From Thermoanaerobacterium sp. RBIITD (GTDB taxonomy: Bacteria > Bacillota > Thermoanaerobacteria > Thermoanaerobacterales > Thermoanaerobacteraceae), in NCBI RefSeq assembly GCF_900205865.1, contig NZ_LT906662.1, positions 2,307,411-2,371,410 on the forward strand: a stretch of 64,000 nucleotides of DNA. The letters run 5' to 3'. The translations under genes were made by a program, and so were the position numbers. Positions 45,425 to 53,831 of the stretch are shown here, one piece after another (positions within the stretch are counted from its first letter, which is position 1; each line of letters starts with the position of its first letter). The notes below the pieces were generated by a model. That model did no database searches, was not told where the DNA came from, and saw only the letters and a list, made by a program, of their open reading frames with translations.

Positions 45425-46111
45425 ATGATGAATTTTGAATTATTAGTAAATAACTCTTTTGAATCTAAAAAAGACTATATTTATAGAGTGATAAGAAAGA
45501 ACATAATTGATTTTAATCTTAAGCCAGGTGAAGCAATTTCAGAGAATGAAATTGCAAATACCTTTGAAACAAGTAGGACCCCTATTAGGGAGACCTTCAC
45601 AAAATTAGCCAATGAGGAGCTAATAGAAATTTATCCTCAAAAAGGTACTTTTGTTTCATTAATAGATATAAAGCGATCTCAAGAAGCAAAATTTATGAGA
45701 GTAAATCTTGAAATGGAAATTATGAAATTGGCATGTACAGAATTTCCAGACGAGATATTATTTCAGCTTGAATCTAACATTAATCAGCAAGAATTTTGCA
45801 TAATGAAAAAGAATTATATAACAATATTTGATTTAGATAATGAAATGCATGAACTGATTTATAAAGGCTGTAAGAAAGAAAGGATATGGTCAGCAATTCG
45901 ATTCATAAGTGGTGATTATGATCGGATAAGAACATTAAGATTATCTTCTAATCCAGATTGGGACACAATCATTGAAGATCATAAGGCAATAATTAAATCT
46001 ATAAAAGAAAAAAATGTTGATCAAGGTTTAAATATAATTAAGGAACATTTAACACAAATAGATAATGATGTAATATTATTAAAAGAAAAATATCCAGAGT
46101 ATTTCAAATAA
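45425..46111 (+). CDS. GntR-family regulator of the uronate/xylan locus
   Basis: A 228-residue FadR-type GntR regulator. The winged helix-turn-helix occupies residues ~15-80 (LKPGEAISENEIANTFETSRTPIRETFTKLANEELIEIYPQKGTFV, read in pieces), and an all-helical FCD ligand domain follows with metal-site candidates DLDNEMHELI and EDHKAIIKSI plus IKEHLTQID. By position in front of uxuB-uxuA it is probably a glucuronate or aldouronate-responsive repressor analogous to UxuR (inference). ATG 45425 is followed by a second ATG. Three upstream repeat units may carry its operators. Confidence 0.9.
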   Translation: MMNFELLVNNSFESKKDYIYRVIRKNIIDFNLKPGEAISENEIANTFETSRTPIRETFTKLANEELIEIYPQKGTFVSLIDIKRSQEAKFMRVNLEMEIMKLACTEFPDEILFQLESNINQQEFCIMKKNYITIFDLDNEMHELIYKGCKKERIWSAIRFISGDYDRIRTLRLSSNPDWDTIIEDHKAIIKSIKEKNVDQGLNIIKEHLTQIDNDVILLKEKYPEYFK

Positions 46112-46197
46112 CTATTGTTGATTATATATCAAAAATAAGTATTGAACATAGTTAAGTAGAAGGAAATTAGATATCTTATCAAAAAAAGGAGCAAAAT

Positions 46198-47823
46198 ATG
46201 ATGTTAATATTAAATAAAGAAAAATTAAAAAATACTGAAGAGTGGCTAAGAGCAGATATAGAACTTCCTAAATTTGATTATGAAACAATGCTAAATAAAT
46301 CATATGAAAATCCTACTTGGGTTCATTTTGGAGCTGGTAATATATTCAGAGGGTTTCCAGCCATGCTGCAGCAGCAACTTCTGAATTGTGGTAATGTTGA
46401 AACAGGAATTATTGCAGTTGAAACATATGACTATGAAATCATTGATAGAATTTACAGGCCTTATGATAATTTAAGTTTACTTGTGATTATGAATCCAGAT
46501 GGCACATTAAAAAAAACAGTTGTGGGAAGTATATGTGAAAGCTTAGTTGGAGATCCATCGAGAAAAAATGATTGGGAAAGACTAAAAGAAATATTTGCAA
46601 AGCCATCACTTAAAATGGCGAGTTTCACCATTACTGAAAAAGGGTATAATCTTAAAAATTTTTTAGGTGACTATTTAGATGATGTACTGGAAGATATGTC
46701 TAAAGGTCCTATGTATCCTAAGAGTGTAATGGGAAAAATTGCATCACTAGCATATATAAGATTTAAAAATGGAAAACTACCTTTAGCCTTTGTAAGTATG
46801 GATAATTGTTCACGTAATGGTGAGAAATTATATAATGCAATAAATACGATTGTGGAAAAATGGAGATTGAATGGGTTAGTTGAAAACGAATTTCTTGAAT
46901 ATATTAATAATCCGCAATATGTTTCTTTTCCATGGAGCATGATTGATAAGATAACTCCAAGACCTTCTGCTGCTATTAAAGATATACTTGATAAAACGGG
47001 TTTTGGTAGTACTGAAATAATTTGTACGGATAAAAAAACGTATATCGCACCATTTGTTAATACGGAGGAGCCACAATATTTGGTAATAGAAGACAAATTT
47101 CCAAATGGACGTATACCACTTGATCTTGTGGGAGTAAACTTTACTGATAGACAAACAGTAGAAAAAGCTGAAAAAATGAAGGTTTCTACGTGCCTCAATC
47201 CCTTACATACATCATTAGCTGTTTTTGGATGTCTTCTGGGATTTAAAACTATAGCAGATGAAATGAAAGATCGATGTTTAAATGAGTTAGTTAAAAAAAT
47301 TGGATTTGAAGAAGGGATGCCTGTTGTAGCCAATCCTGGAATAATAAATCCTGAATCATTTATAAATGAAGTTATTAATGTAAGACTTCCAAATCCTTAT
47401 ATACCTGATACACCACAAAGAATAGTAACAGATACATCACAGAAAATAGCTATAAGATTTGGTGAAACAATAAAATCGTATTATAAAAGTAAGGATTTAG
47501 ATGTAAAAAACCTTAAATATATACCTTTAGTTATTGCGGGATGGTGTAGATATTTAATGGGTATTGACGATAATGGCGATAAAATGGACTTAAGTCCTGA
47601 CCCATTAATGAATAATTTAAAAGAATGTATTTCTCAAATAAAATTAGGTGATAAAGAAAACGTAAATAATTGTTTGAAGCCAATATTATCGAATGAAGTA
47701 ATATTCGGAATAAATCTATATAGTATTGGACTTGGAGAGAAGATTGAAAATTACTTTGAAGAATTAATTGCAGGAAAAGGTGCAGTTAGATCAACACTAA
47801 GGAAATATTTAAATTGCAATTAA
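46198..47823 (+). CDS. uxuB: D-mannonate oxidoreductase (fructuronate reductase)
   Basis: A 541-residue long-chain mannitol dehydrogenase-family enzyme. The nucleotide site is HFGAGNIFRGFPAMLQQQLL (residues ~42-61), followed by the family segments MDNCSRNGEKLYNAI and FPWSMIDKITPRPS; the catalytic lysine region is KVSTCLNPLHTSLAVFGCLLG (His and Lys-type residues of the family visible). It reduces D-fructuronate to D-mannonate with NADH. It matches the longer Thermotoga/Clostridia-type UxuB. It lies between the GntR gene and uxuA. Ribosome site AAAGGAGC. Confidence 0.92.
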   Translation: MMLILNKEKLKNTEEWLRADIELPKFDYETMLNKSYENPTWVHFGAGNIFRGFPAMLQQQLLNCGNVETGIIAVETYDYEIIDRIYRPYDNLSLLVIMNPDGTLKKTVVGSICESLVGDPSRKNDWERLKEIFAKPSLKMASFTITEKGYNLKNFLGDYLDDVLEDMSKGPMYPKSVMGKIASLAYIRFKNGKLPLAFVSMDNCSRNGEKLYNAINTIVEKWRLNGLVENEFLEYINNPQYVSFPWSMIDKITPRPSAAIKDILDKTGFGSTEIICTDKKTYIAPFVNTEEPQYLVIEDKFPNGRIPLDLVGVNFTDRQTVEKAEKMKVSTCLNPLHTSLAVFGCLLGFKTIADEMKDRCLNELVKKIGFEEGMPVVANPGIINPESFINEVINVRLPNPYIPDTPQRIVTDTSQKIAIRFGETIKSYYKSKDLDVKNLKYIPLVIAGWCRYLMGIDDNGDKMDLSPDPLMNNLKECISQIKLGDKENVNNCLKPILSNEVIFGINLYSIGLGEKIENYFEELIAGKGAVRSTLRKYLNCN

Positions 47824-47847
47824 ATTTTACTAAAAGGGAGAGCAGAT

Positions 47848-48918
47848 ATGAAGATAACATTTAGATGGTTTGGCGATAAAGATGACAGCGTTTCACTCAA
47901 AGAAATACGACAAATACCAGGAGTTACCGGAGTTGTAGGAGCTCTATATGATATACCAGTAGGAGAAGTTTGGCCTTTAGAAAAGATATTTGAGCTAAAA
48001 CGGAAGGTTGAATCATATGACTTAGAACTTGAAGTGATTGAAAGCGTTAATGTTCATGAAGACATAAAACTTGGATTGCCAACGAGAGAACAATATATTG
48101 AAAATTATAAAGAAACTATAAAAAACCTTGGGAAAGCTGGCATTAAGGTAGTATGTTACAATTTTATGCCTGTATTTGACTGGATTAGGACTAATCTTAA
48201 GGAAGAACTTCCTGATGGTTCTTTTGTACTTTCATATGATGAAAGTAAAATAAAAGGCATTGATCCTATAAAACTTATTGAAGATATGGAAAAAGGCTCA
48301 AATGGATTTATACTTCCAGGTTGGGAACATTATCGGCTAAAAGAATTAAAAACATTATTTGATATGTACAGAAATATTAACGAAGAAAAGCTTTTTAATA
48401 ATCTCGGATATTTTCTTGAAAATATTATTCCAACCTGTGAAAAGTATGATGTAAAAATGGCTATTCACCCAGATGATCCACCTTGGTCGGTTTTTGGATT
48501 ACCGAGAATAGTAACTTGTAAGGAGAACCTTGAAAGAATAATAAAGCTTGTAGATAGTCCATATAATGGGTTAACACTTTGTAGTGGTTCCTTAGGTTCT
48601 AATCCCAAGAACAATATACCAGAACTTATAAGATATTTTGGAAAGATGGGCAGAATTCACTTTGGACATGTAAGGAATATAAAGTTTGTATCAGAGGGGA
48701 TTTTTCACGAGACATCTCATCTTTCAAGTGATGGATCATTTGATATGTTTGAAATAATGAAAGCGTATTACGACATAGGGTTTAATGGGTATATACGACC
48801 AGATCATGGCAGGATGATATGGGATGAAAATGCGAGACCAGGATATGGACTATATGATAGAGCACTTGGTGTAGCTTATCTAAATGGTTTATGGGAGGCT
48901 ATTCAGAAGATGTCTTAA
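47848..48918 (+). CDS. uxuA: Mannonate dehydratase
   Basis: A 356-residue UxuA. The N-terminus MKITFRWFGDKDDSVSLKEIRQIPG and the metal-binding parts CYNFMPVFDWIRTNL, MAIHPDDPPWSVFGLPRIV, LCSGSLGSNP, IHFGHVRNIK and GYIRPDHGRMIW are those of the xylose-isomerase-like mannonate dehydratase. It removes water from D-mannonate to give 2-keto-3-deoxygluconate. With UxuB it takes glucuronate released from xylan side chains after isomerisation; the isomerase UxaC and the KDG kinase and aldolase are not in the window. Confidence 0.95.
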   Translation: MKITFRWFGDKDDSVSLKEIRQIPGVTGVVGALYDIPVGEVWPLEKIFELKRKVESYDLELEVIESVNVHEDIKLGLPTREQYIENYKETIKNLGKAGIKVVCYNFMPVFDWIRTNLKEELPDGSFVLSYDESKIKGIDPIKLIEDMEKGSNGFILPGWEHYRLKELKTLFDMYRNINEEKLFNNLGYFLENIIPTCEKYDVKMAIHPDDPPWSVFGLPRIVTCKENLERIIKLVDSPYNGLTLCSGSLGSNPKNNIPELIRYFGKMGRIHFGHVRNIKFVSEGIFHETSHLSSDGSFDMFEIMKAYYDIGFNGYIRPDHGRMIWDENARPGYGLYDRALGVAYLNGLWEAIQKMS

Positions 48919-48984
48919 GATATTTTGATATTCTTAATTATTAAAGCAACGACTATCCTTTTATATAGAAATCGTTGACACCTA

Positions 48985-49012
48985 TTACAAATCACATAAA
49001 TCATGCTATATA
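48985..49012 (+). promoter_or_regulatory. Promoter of the aldouronate ABC importer operon
   Basis: TTACAA, 16-nt spacer, TATATA with an upstream TG (TGCTATATA). It gives the transporter genes a possible start apart from uxuA. Confidence 0.5.
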
Positions 49013-49054
49013 TTAAAAACCTGTTTTATTAATCAAAAGAAAGGGGATAATTAT

Positions 49055-50017
49055 ATGGATTCAGCTTTGATAAATAAAGGTAGCAAAAACAAGCCGCAAA
49101 AAAATGGCACTTTAAAGAGTACACTTAAGGCTATCAAGAAAGATTGGCAGCTATACAGCCTGCTTATACTTCCTGTTGCGTACTACGTCATATTTAGATA
49201 CATTCCGATGTACGGAAATATTATAGCATTTAGAAAATATTATCCAGGAGGTCCAGTTTATGGAACTGAATGGGTTGGTTTAAGATATATAAATATGTTT
49301 ATACATGACCCAACATTTTGGAGAGTTTTTAGAAATACTATAATATTGAGTGTTGAGTATTTAGTAATAAGCTTTCCATTTCCGATAATTTTTGCGCTGC
49401 TATTAAATGAGATTCACAGCAAGTGGTTTAAGAGATTTACACAGACGGTATCGTACTTGCCTTACTTCATTTCGACAGTCGTTTTGGCAGACATGATAAT
49501 GGAGATACTTTCACCATCATCTGGCGTTGTTAACATGCTATTGAAACATTATTTTGGGTATACGATAAACTTCTTGGCAGAACCACAATGGTTTAGGACT
49601 ATTTATATCGTATCAGGTATATGGCAAGGCATGGGGTGGGGTGCAATACTTTACCTTGCAGCATTAACAAATATTAATCCTGAATTATATGAGGCGGCTA
49701 TTATTGATGGTGCAAATAGGTGGCAGCAGACAATATATGTAACTATACCAGGTATTTTACCGACGATTATGATATTGCTCATATTAAATATAGGTGGACT
49801 TTTAGCAGTCGGATTTGAAAAGATATTATTGCTGTATAATCCATTAACGTATTCTACTGCAGATGTTATATCAACTTATCTTTACAGAATGGGACTTGTG
49901 TCCAACAATTTCAGCTATGCGGCTGCAATTGGTATGTTTGAATCTGTAATAGGACTTATATTAATAAGCACTGCAAACTTCTTATCAAGAAAATTGACAG
50001 AAACAAGTTTATGGTAA
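49055..50017 (+). CDS. ABC importer permease, LplB type
   Basis: A 320-residue CUT1 permease with six membrane spans. After a ~25-residue basic N-terminal tail comes LLILPVAYYVIFRYIPMYGNIIAFRKY, then the permease core; the EAA loop is YEAAIIDGANRWQQTIYVTIPGILPTI, where it contacts the ATPase. It resembles LplB/AguF-type permeases that carry aldotetraouronic acids in xylan degraders. It pairs with the next permease gene 15 bases downstream and the lipoprotein after that. The operon has no ATPase gene. Confidence 0.92.
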   Translation: MDSALINKGSKNKPQKNGTLKSTLKAIKKDWQLYSLLILPVAYYVIFRYIPMYGNIIAFRKYYPGGPVYGTEWVGLRYINMFIHDPTFWRVFRNTIILSVEYLVISFPFPIIFALLLNEIHSKWFKRFTQTVSYLPYFISTVVLADMIMEILSPSSGVVNMLLKHYFGYTINFLAEPQWFRTIYIVSGIWQGMGWGAILYLAALTNINPELYEAAIIDGANRWQQTIYVTIPGILPTIMILLILNIGGLLAVGFEKILLLYNPLTYSTADVISTYLYRMGLVSNNFSYAAAIGMFESVIGLILISTANFLSRKLTETSLW

Positions 50018-50032
50018 AGGAAGTGATTATAT

Positions 50033-50905
50033 ATGAAAGAGTCTAAACAATATAAAATATTTAAAGTAATAAATACAATTATAATGATAATTGTAATTTT
50101 AGCAACATTATATCCTTTTTGGTATTTAGTTAGTTTATCACTTAGTAGTGAAAAATATGTATATGCTGGATTGGTTTCGGTATTTCCAAGAGGATTTACA
50201 ACAAAAACATATCAAGTCCTTTTGGCAGAAAAGGAATTCTGGACTAGTTATAAAAACACAATAATATATACAATTGTAGGAACTCTTGTATCATTGTTTT
50301 TATCAACGCTTTTAGCATACCCTCTTTCAAAAAAGCGCCTTAAGGGAAGAGGAATTATATTAGGCTTTGTAGTATTTACTATGTTCTTTAGCGGTGGTTT
50401 GATACCTACGTACCTATTGGTTAACGCACTGCATATGAGAAATACAATATGGGGTGTTGTGCTTCCTGGTGCGGTAAGCACATTCAATGTAATAGTTATG
50501 AAGACATTCTTTGAAGGCATACCGGCAGAATTAGAAGAAGCTGCAGAAGTAGATGGCATGAGCACGTATGGAATTCTCCTTAAGATAATTCTTCCGCTGT
50601 CAAAGCCCATTATGTATGTCATGGCACTTTTCTATGCGGTAGGTGTTTGGAATAACTGGTTTGGACCATTTATATATTTGGATGACAGTGCAAAATTTCC
50701 GGTTGCCCTGTATTTGAGAAATATAATAGCTGGTTCACAGCAGACAGCAGTTAGCAGCACTTCTGATATAAATAACCTAGCGCAAATATCGGCGACACTG
50801 AAATCTGCTAGTGTCATACTTACATCAATACCTATAATGATGGTCTATCCTTTTATACAAAAGTACTTTGTACAAGGCGTCATGATTGGCTCATTAAAAG
50901 GTTAA
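50033..50905 (+). CDS. ABC importer permease, LplC/YtcP type
   Basis: A 290-residue second permease of the importer, with six spans beginning KVINTIIMIIVILATLYPFWYLVSLSLSS. The EAA loop is LEEAAEVDGMSTYGILLKIILPLSKP. The C-terminus (YPFIQKYFVQGVMIGSLKG) is the standard end of CUT1 inner permeases. It forms the heterodimeric channel with the 49055 product. Start ATG follows AAAGGAAGTG. Confidence 0.93.
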   Translation: MKESKQYKIFKVINTIIMIIVILATLYPFWYLVSLSLSSEKYVYAGLVSVFPRGFTTKTYQVLLAEKEFWTSYKNTIIYTIVGTLVSLFLSTLLAYPLSKKRLKGRGIILGFVVFTMFFSGGLIPTYLLVNALHMRNTIWGVVLPGAVSTFNVIVMKTFFEGIPAELEEAAEVDGMSTYGILLKIILPLSKPIMYVMALFYAVGVWNNWFGPFIYLDDSAKFPVALYLRNIIAGSQQTAVSSTSDINNLAQISATLKSASVILTSIPIMMVYPFIQKYFVQGVMIGSLKG

Positions 50906-50931
50906 CAGTTTAATAAAGGAGGGAAAAATTT

Positions 50932-50979
50932 ATGACGACTTTTAAGGAGGTGATGGAAGGGATAAAATATAAATTTTAG
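50932..50979 (+). CDS. Possible 15-aa leader ORF before the binding-protein gene
   Basis: ATG 50932 follows AAAGGAGGG by seven bases and codes for MTTFKEVMEGIKYKF. Its last codons lie in a hairpin (GGATAAA with TTTATCC, 50960-50988). The strong ribosome site in a 125-nt gap suggests it is translated, but the peptide may have no function of its own. Confidence 0.35.
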   Translation: MTTFKEVMEGIKYKF

Positions 50980-51029
50980 AATTTATCCATTTTTAAGTAT
51001 TTGATTCAATCAAGAGGAGGATATTTATT

Positions 51030-52703
51030 ATGAGTAAAAATGCAAAAAGATTGCTGTCGTTTTTACTAGTCGTTGTGCTGGCAGTTGGCGTTTTGCTGGC
51101 AGGATGTGGCAAAAACACATCATCCAGCAGCAATAATAACACAACTAAACAAGAACAAACAGCGACAAATAGCAAGGACCCTCAAAACTTACACTTTAAA
51201 TCAGATAAGCCTTTAGAGTTTACAATGCTGTACAGTGATCACCCAAATTATCCGTATAAAGAAGATTGGCTTTTGTGGAAAGCTATAAAAGACGCTACAA
51301 ACGTTACATTAAAGCTTACAATAGTACCTATGAGCGACTATACTCAAAAGAGAAGCCTTTTAATAAGTTCAGGTCAAGCACCAGAGATAATTCCTAAGAC
51401 TTATCCAGGTCAAGAAATACCGTTCGTCTCATCTGGTGCAATACTACCCATAAGTGACTATATAAATGAGATGCCTAACTTCTCAAGAGAAGTTAAAGAG
51501 TGGGGACTTCAAAAGGAGTTAGATTCTTTAAAGCAAGCAGATGGTAAGTTTTATGTATTACCTATGTTACATCAAGATTATACAATGCAGTATTCACTAG
51601 CTATAAGACAAGACATATTTGATAAAAATAATATACCAGTTCCAAACACATGGGATGAGTTGGAATCGGCATTAAAGAAATTAAAGGAGATATATCCTAA
51701 TTCTACACCATTGTCAGACAGATGGCAAGGGAAAGCTTTAATAGGTGAAGCAATGCCGACATTTGGTGTACCTATATCAGGCAGTGATGGTTTATTTGAC
51801 TGGACACAGAGTACAACAGTGTTGTACAATAGTTCAAAAGATAATTGGGAATTTTATCCGACATCACCTGAATACAAAGATATGTTGACGTATTTCAACA
51901 GGCTTGTAAAAGAAGGTCTTCTTGATCCAGAAAGCTTCACACAGACAGATGACCAAGCAGTACAGAAATTTGTAACAGGTAAGTCATTTGTCATCATGAC
52001 AAATACTCAGGAAATAGAGAATATGAAAAATAAAATGGATCAAACATTAGGCAAAGGCAACTATAAAGTTACACAAATTTTACCTCTAGCAGGTCCAAAA
52101 GGTGGAGTAATTGCAGGTAGCCATCTTGAAAACGGTATAATAATATCAGCTAAGGCTAAAGATGATCCTAATTTCCATCAGTTGCTTAAATTCGTTGACT
52201 GGCTGTGGTACAGTGAAGCAGGTCAGACACTTACAAAGTGGGGCGTTGAAGGTGTGACTTATCAGAAAGTCAATGGCAAGTTCCAGCTTATGCCTGATGT
52301 AAACTACATGAACTTAAATCCAAGTGGCACAAAGAACTTGCAGAAAGATTATGGATTCTCCGGTGGTGTATTCTGTCTATTATATGGCGGACCAAAGGAT
52401 ATTGCTGAGTCAATGATGACACCAGATATTGCAAATTTTGAAAATCAGGTAAATAGTAAGAGAAAACTGCTTCCTATAGCGCCACCTGTGCCATTTACTG
52501 AAAGCCAAAGAGAGCAGGCTAATATGTTAAGCCAGCCAATAGCTGATTATGTAGAACAAATGATGTTAAAGTTTATAACAGGTGTATCATCAATTGATAG
52601 AGATTGGGATAGCTATGTACAACAGTGCAAAGCAAAAGGTGTTGCCCAATTAGTAAAACTTACTAATGATGTGTACAAAAGCACAAAAGACAAAATGAAA
52701 TAA
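51030..52703 (+). CDS. Extracellular solute-binding lipoprotein of the aldouronate importer
   Basis: A 557-residue lipoprotein. The signal peptide (KRLLSFLLVVVLAVGVLLAGC) ends in lipobox LAGC with the lipidated Cys near residue 26, followed by a Ser/Asn/Thr-rich linker. The mature part is a large type 1 binding protein (LplA/YtcQ class), with APEIIPKTYPGQ, GKFYVLPM, NIPVPNTWDELESALKKLKE and the C-terminal hinge parts. It captures oligosaccharides at the cell surface for the two permeases upstream. Given the neighbouring GH67, GH10 and uxu genes the ligand is probably a glucuronic acid-substituted xylo-oligosaccharide (inference). Ribosome site GAGGAGG. Confidence 0.93.
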   Translation: MSKNAKRLLSFLLVVVLAVGVLLAGCGKNTSSSSNNNTTKQEQTATNSKDPQNLHFKSDKPLEFTMLYSDHPNYPYKEDWLLWKAIKDATNVTLKLTIVPMSDYTQKRSLLISSGQAPEIIPKTYPGQEIPFVSSGAILPISDYINEMPNFSREVKEWGLQKELDSLKQADGKFYVLPMLHQDYTMQYSLAIRQDIFDKNNIPVPNTWDELESALKKLKEIYPNSTPLSDRWQGKALIGEAMPTFGVPISGSDGLFDWTQSTTVLYNSSKDNWEFYPTSPEYKDMLTYFNRLVKEGLLDPESFTQTDDQAVQKFVTGKSFVIMTNTQEIENMKNKMDQTLGKGNYKVTQILPLAGPKGGVIAGSHLENGIIISAKAKDDPNFHQLLKFVDWLWYSEAGQTLTKWGVEGVTYQKVNGKFQLMPDVNYMNLNPSGTKNLQKDYGFSGGVFCLLYGGPKDIAESMMTPDIANFENQVNSKRKLLPIAPPVPFTESQREQANMLSQPIADYVEQMMLKFITGVSSIDRDWDSYVQQCKAKGVAQLVKLTNDVYKSTKDKMK

Positions 52704-52725
52704 ATTGGTATTAAATTTTTGATGA

Positions 52726-52760
52726 TTCCCTTTGAACGGTGATACACTGTTCAAAGGGAA
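52726..52760 (+). terminator. Long intercistronic hairpin after the binding-protein gene
   Basis: TTCCCTTTGAACGGTG pairs with CACTGTTCAAAGGGAA over 16 bp (one G-U) with an ATA loop. No U-tract follows, so it is better read as an mRNA-stabilising or attenuating structure between the abundant lipoprotein and the enzyme genes. Confidence 0.7.
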
Positions 52761-52792
52761 AAATGTTAGGAGGGAAAATTGTATTTTCGAAT

Positions 52793-53797
52793 ATGGATAA
52801 TGATATAATAAGTTTAAAAGAAGTATATAAGAATTATTTTCCTATAGGTGCGGCTGTAGCGGTAAGTGATTTGGAAGATGAAGGACAGAGGGAAATTCTT
52901 TTAAAACATTTTAACAGCATAACGCCTGAAAACTCGCTTAAATTTGCAGTCATACATCCAGCAGAAGATGAATATACGTTTGATGATGGGGATAAAATTG
53001 TCAATTTTGCTGCAGAAAATAAAATGATGGTGAGGGGGCATACATTTGTATGGCACAATCAAGTTCCTGAATGGCTTTTTAAAGATGAATCAGGTGAAGC
53101 AGTTTCAAAGGAAATTTTAGTAGAAAGGCTTAAAACGCATATCAATACATTGTGCAGCAGGTACAATGACAAGATATACGCGTGGGACGTCGTAAATGAG
53201 GCTGTGGAGGATAAGAGCGACTTTTTATATAGGGACTCCCAGTGGTATAAGATAATCGGCAAAGAATATTTGGAATTGTCTTTTAAGATTGCAAGACAAG
53301 CATCACAAAATGCGGTTCTTTTTTACAACGATTATAACAATGAGAAGCCTGAAAAACTACATAAATCGCATAAGCTATTAAAATCAATGATTGATAGAGG
53401 AGTTCCAATTGACGGGATTGGGATACAGGGCCATTGGGATATACATGACAGAGACCTTTTTGACAATCTGAAAGCTGCCATAGAATTGTATGCTTCTTTA
53501 GGAGTAAAGATTCAGATAACAGAACTTGATGTTTCCATGTTTTCATTTGATGATAAGACAAGAAGTATTTTGAAGCCAACAGATGAAATGATTGAAAAAC
53601 AATCAAAAGTCTATAAAAAATTATTTGAAATATTCAGGTATTATAAAGATGTAATTAGTGGTGTTACTTTTTGGGGTATAAGCGATAAACACACATGGAA
53701 AGACAATTTTCCGGTTAAAGATAGAAAAGATTGGCCGCTTCTTTTTGATGTCGATGGTAGACCCAAAAGTGCCTTTTACAGCATAGTTGATTTTTAA
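52793..53797 (+). CDS. xynA2: Intracellular endo-1,4-beta-xylanase, GH10
   Basis: About 334 residues from ATG 52793, with no signal peptide, so the enzyme is cytoplasmic. It is a single GH10 TIM barrel: acid/base Glu136 in WDVVNEAVED and nucleophile Glu244 in QITELDVSMF, with GHTFVWHNQVPEW and VTFWGISDKHTWKDNFP. The start matches intracellular XynA2-type enzymes (MDNDIISLKEVYKNYFPIGAAV against MNSSLPSLRDVFANDF). AGGAGG (52768-52773) is 19 nt upstream of the ATG; GAAAAT/ATTTTC could fold between them. It hydrolyses imported short xylo-oligosaccharides. Confidence 0.94.
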   Translation: MDNDIISLKEVYKNYFPIGAAVAVSDLEDEGQREILLKHFNSITPENSLKFAVIHPAEDEYTFDDGDKIVNFAAENKMMVRGHTFVWHNQVPEWLFKDESGEAVSKEILVERLKTHINTLCSRYNDKIYAWDVVNEAVEDKSDFLYRDSQWYKIIGKEYLELSFKIARQASQNAVLFYNDYNNEKPEKLHKSHKLLKSMIDRGVPIDGIGIQGHWDIHDRDLFDNLKAAIELYASLGVKIQITELDVSMFSFDDKTRSILKPTDEMIEKQSKVYKKLFEIFRYYKDVISGVTFWGISDKHTWKDNFPVKDRKDWPLLFDVDGRPKSAFYSIVDF

Positions 53798-53831
53798 TAA
53801 TCATTAACATTTTATGGAGAGTGATAAGATT

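Noticed and set aside
48039-48052. A cre-like site TGAAAGCGTTAATG for CcpA
   Set aside because: Two of the 14 consensus positions fail at the end of the palindrome, and it lies inside uxuA away from any promoter.
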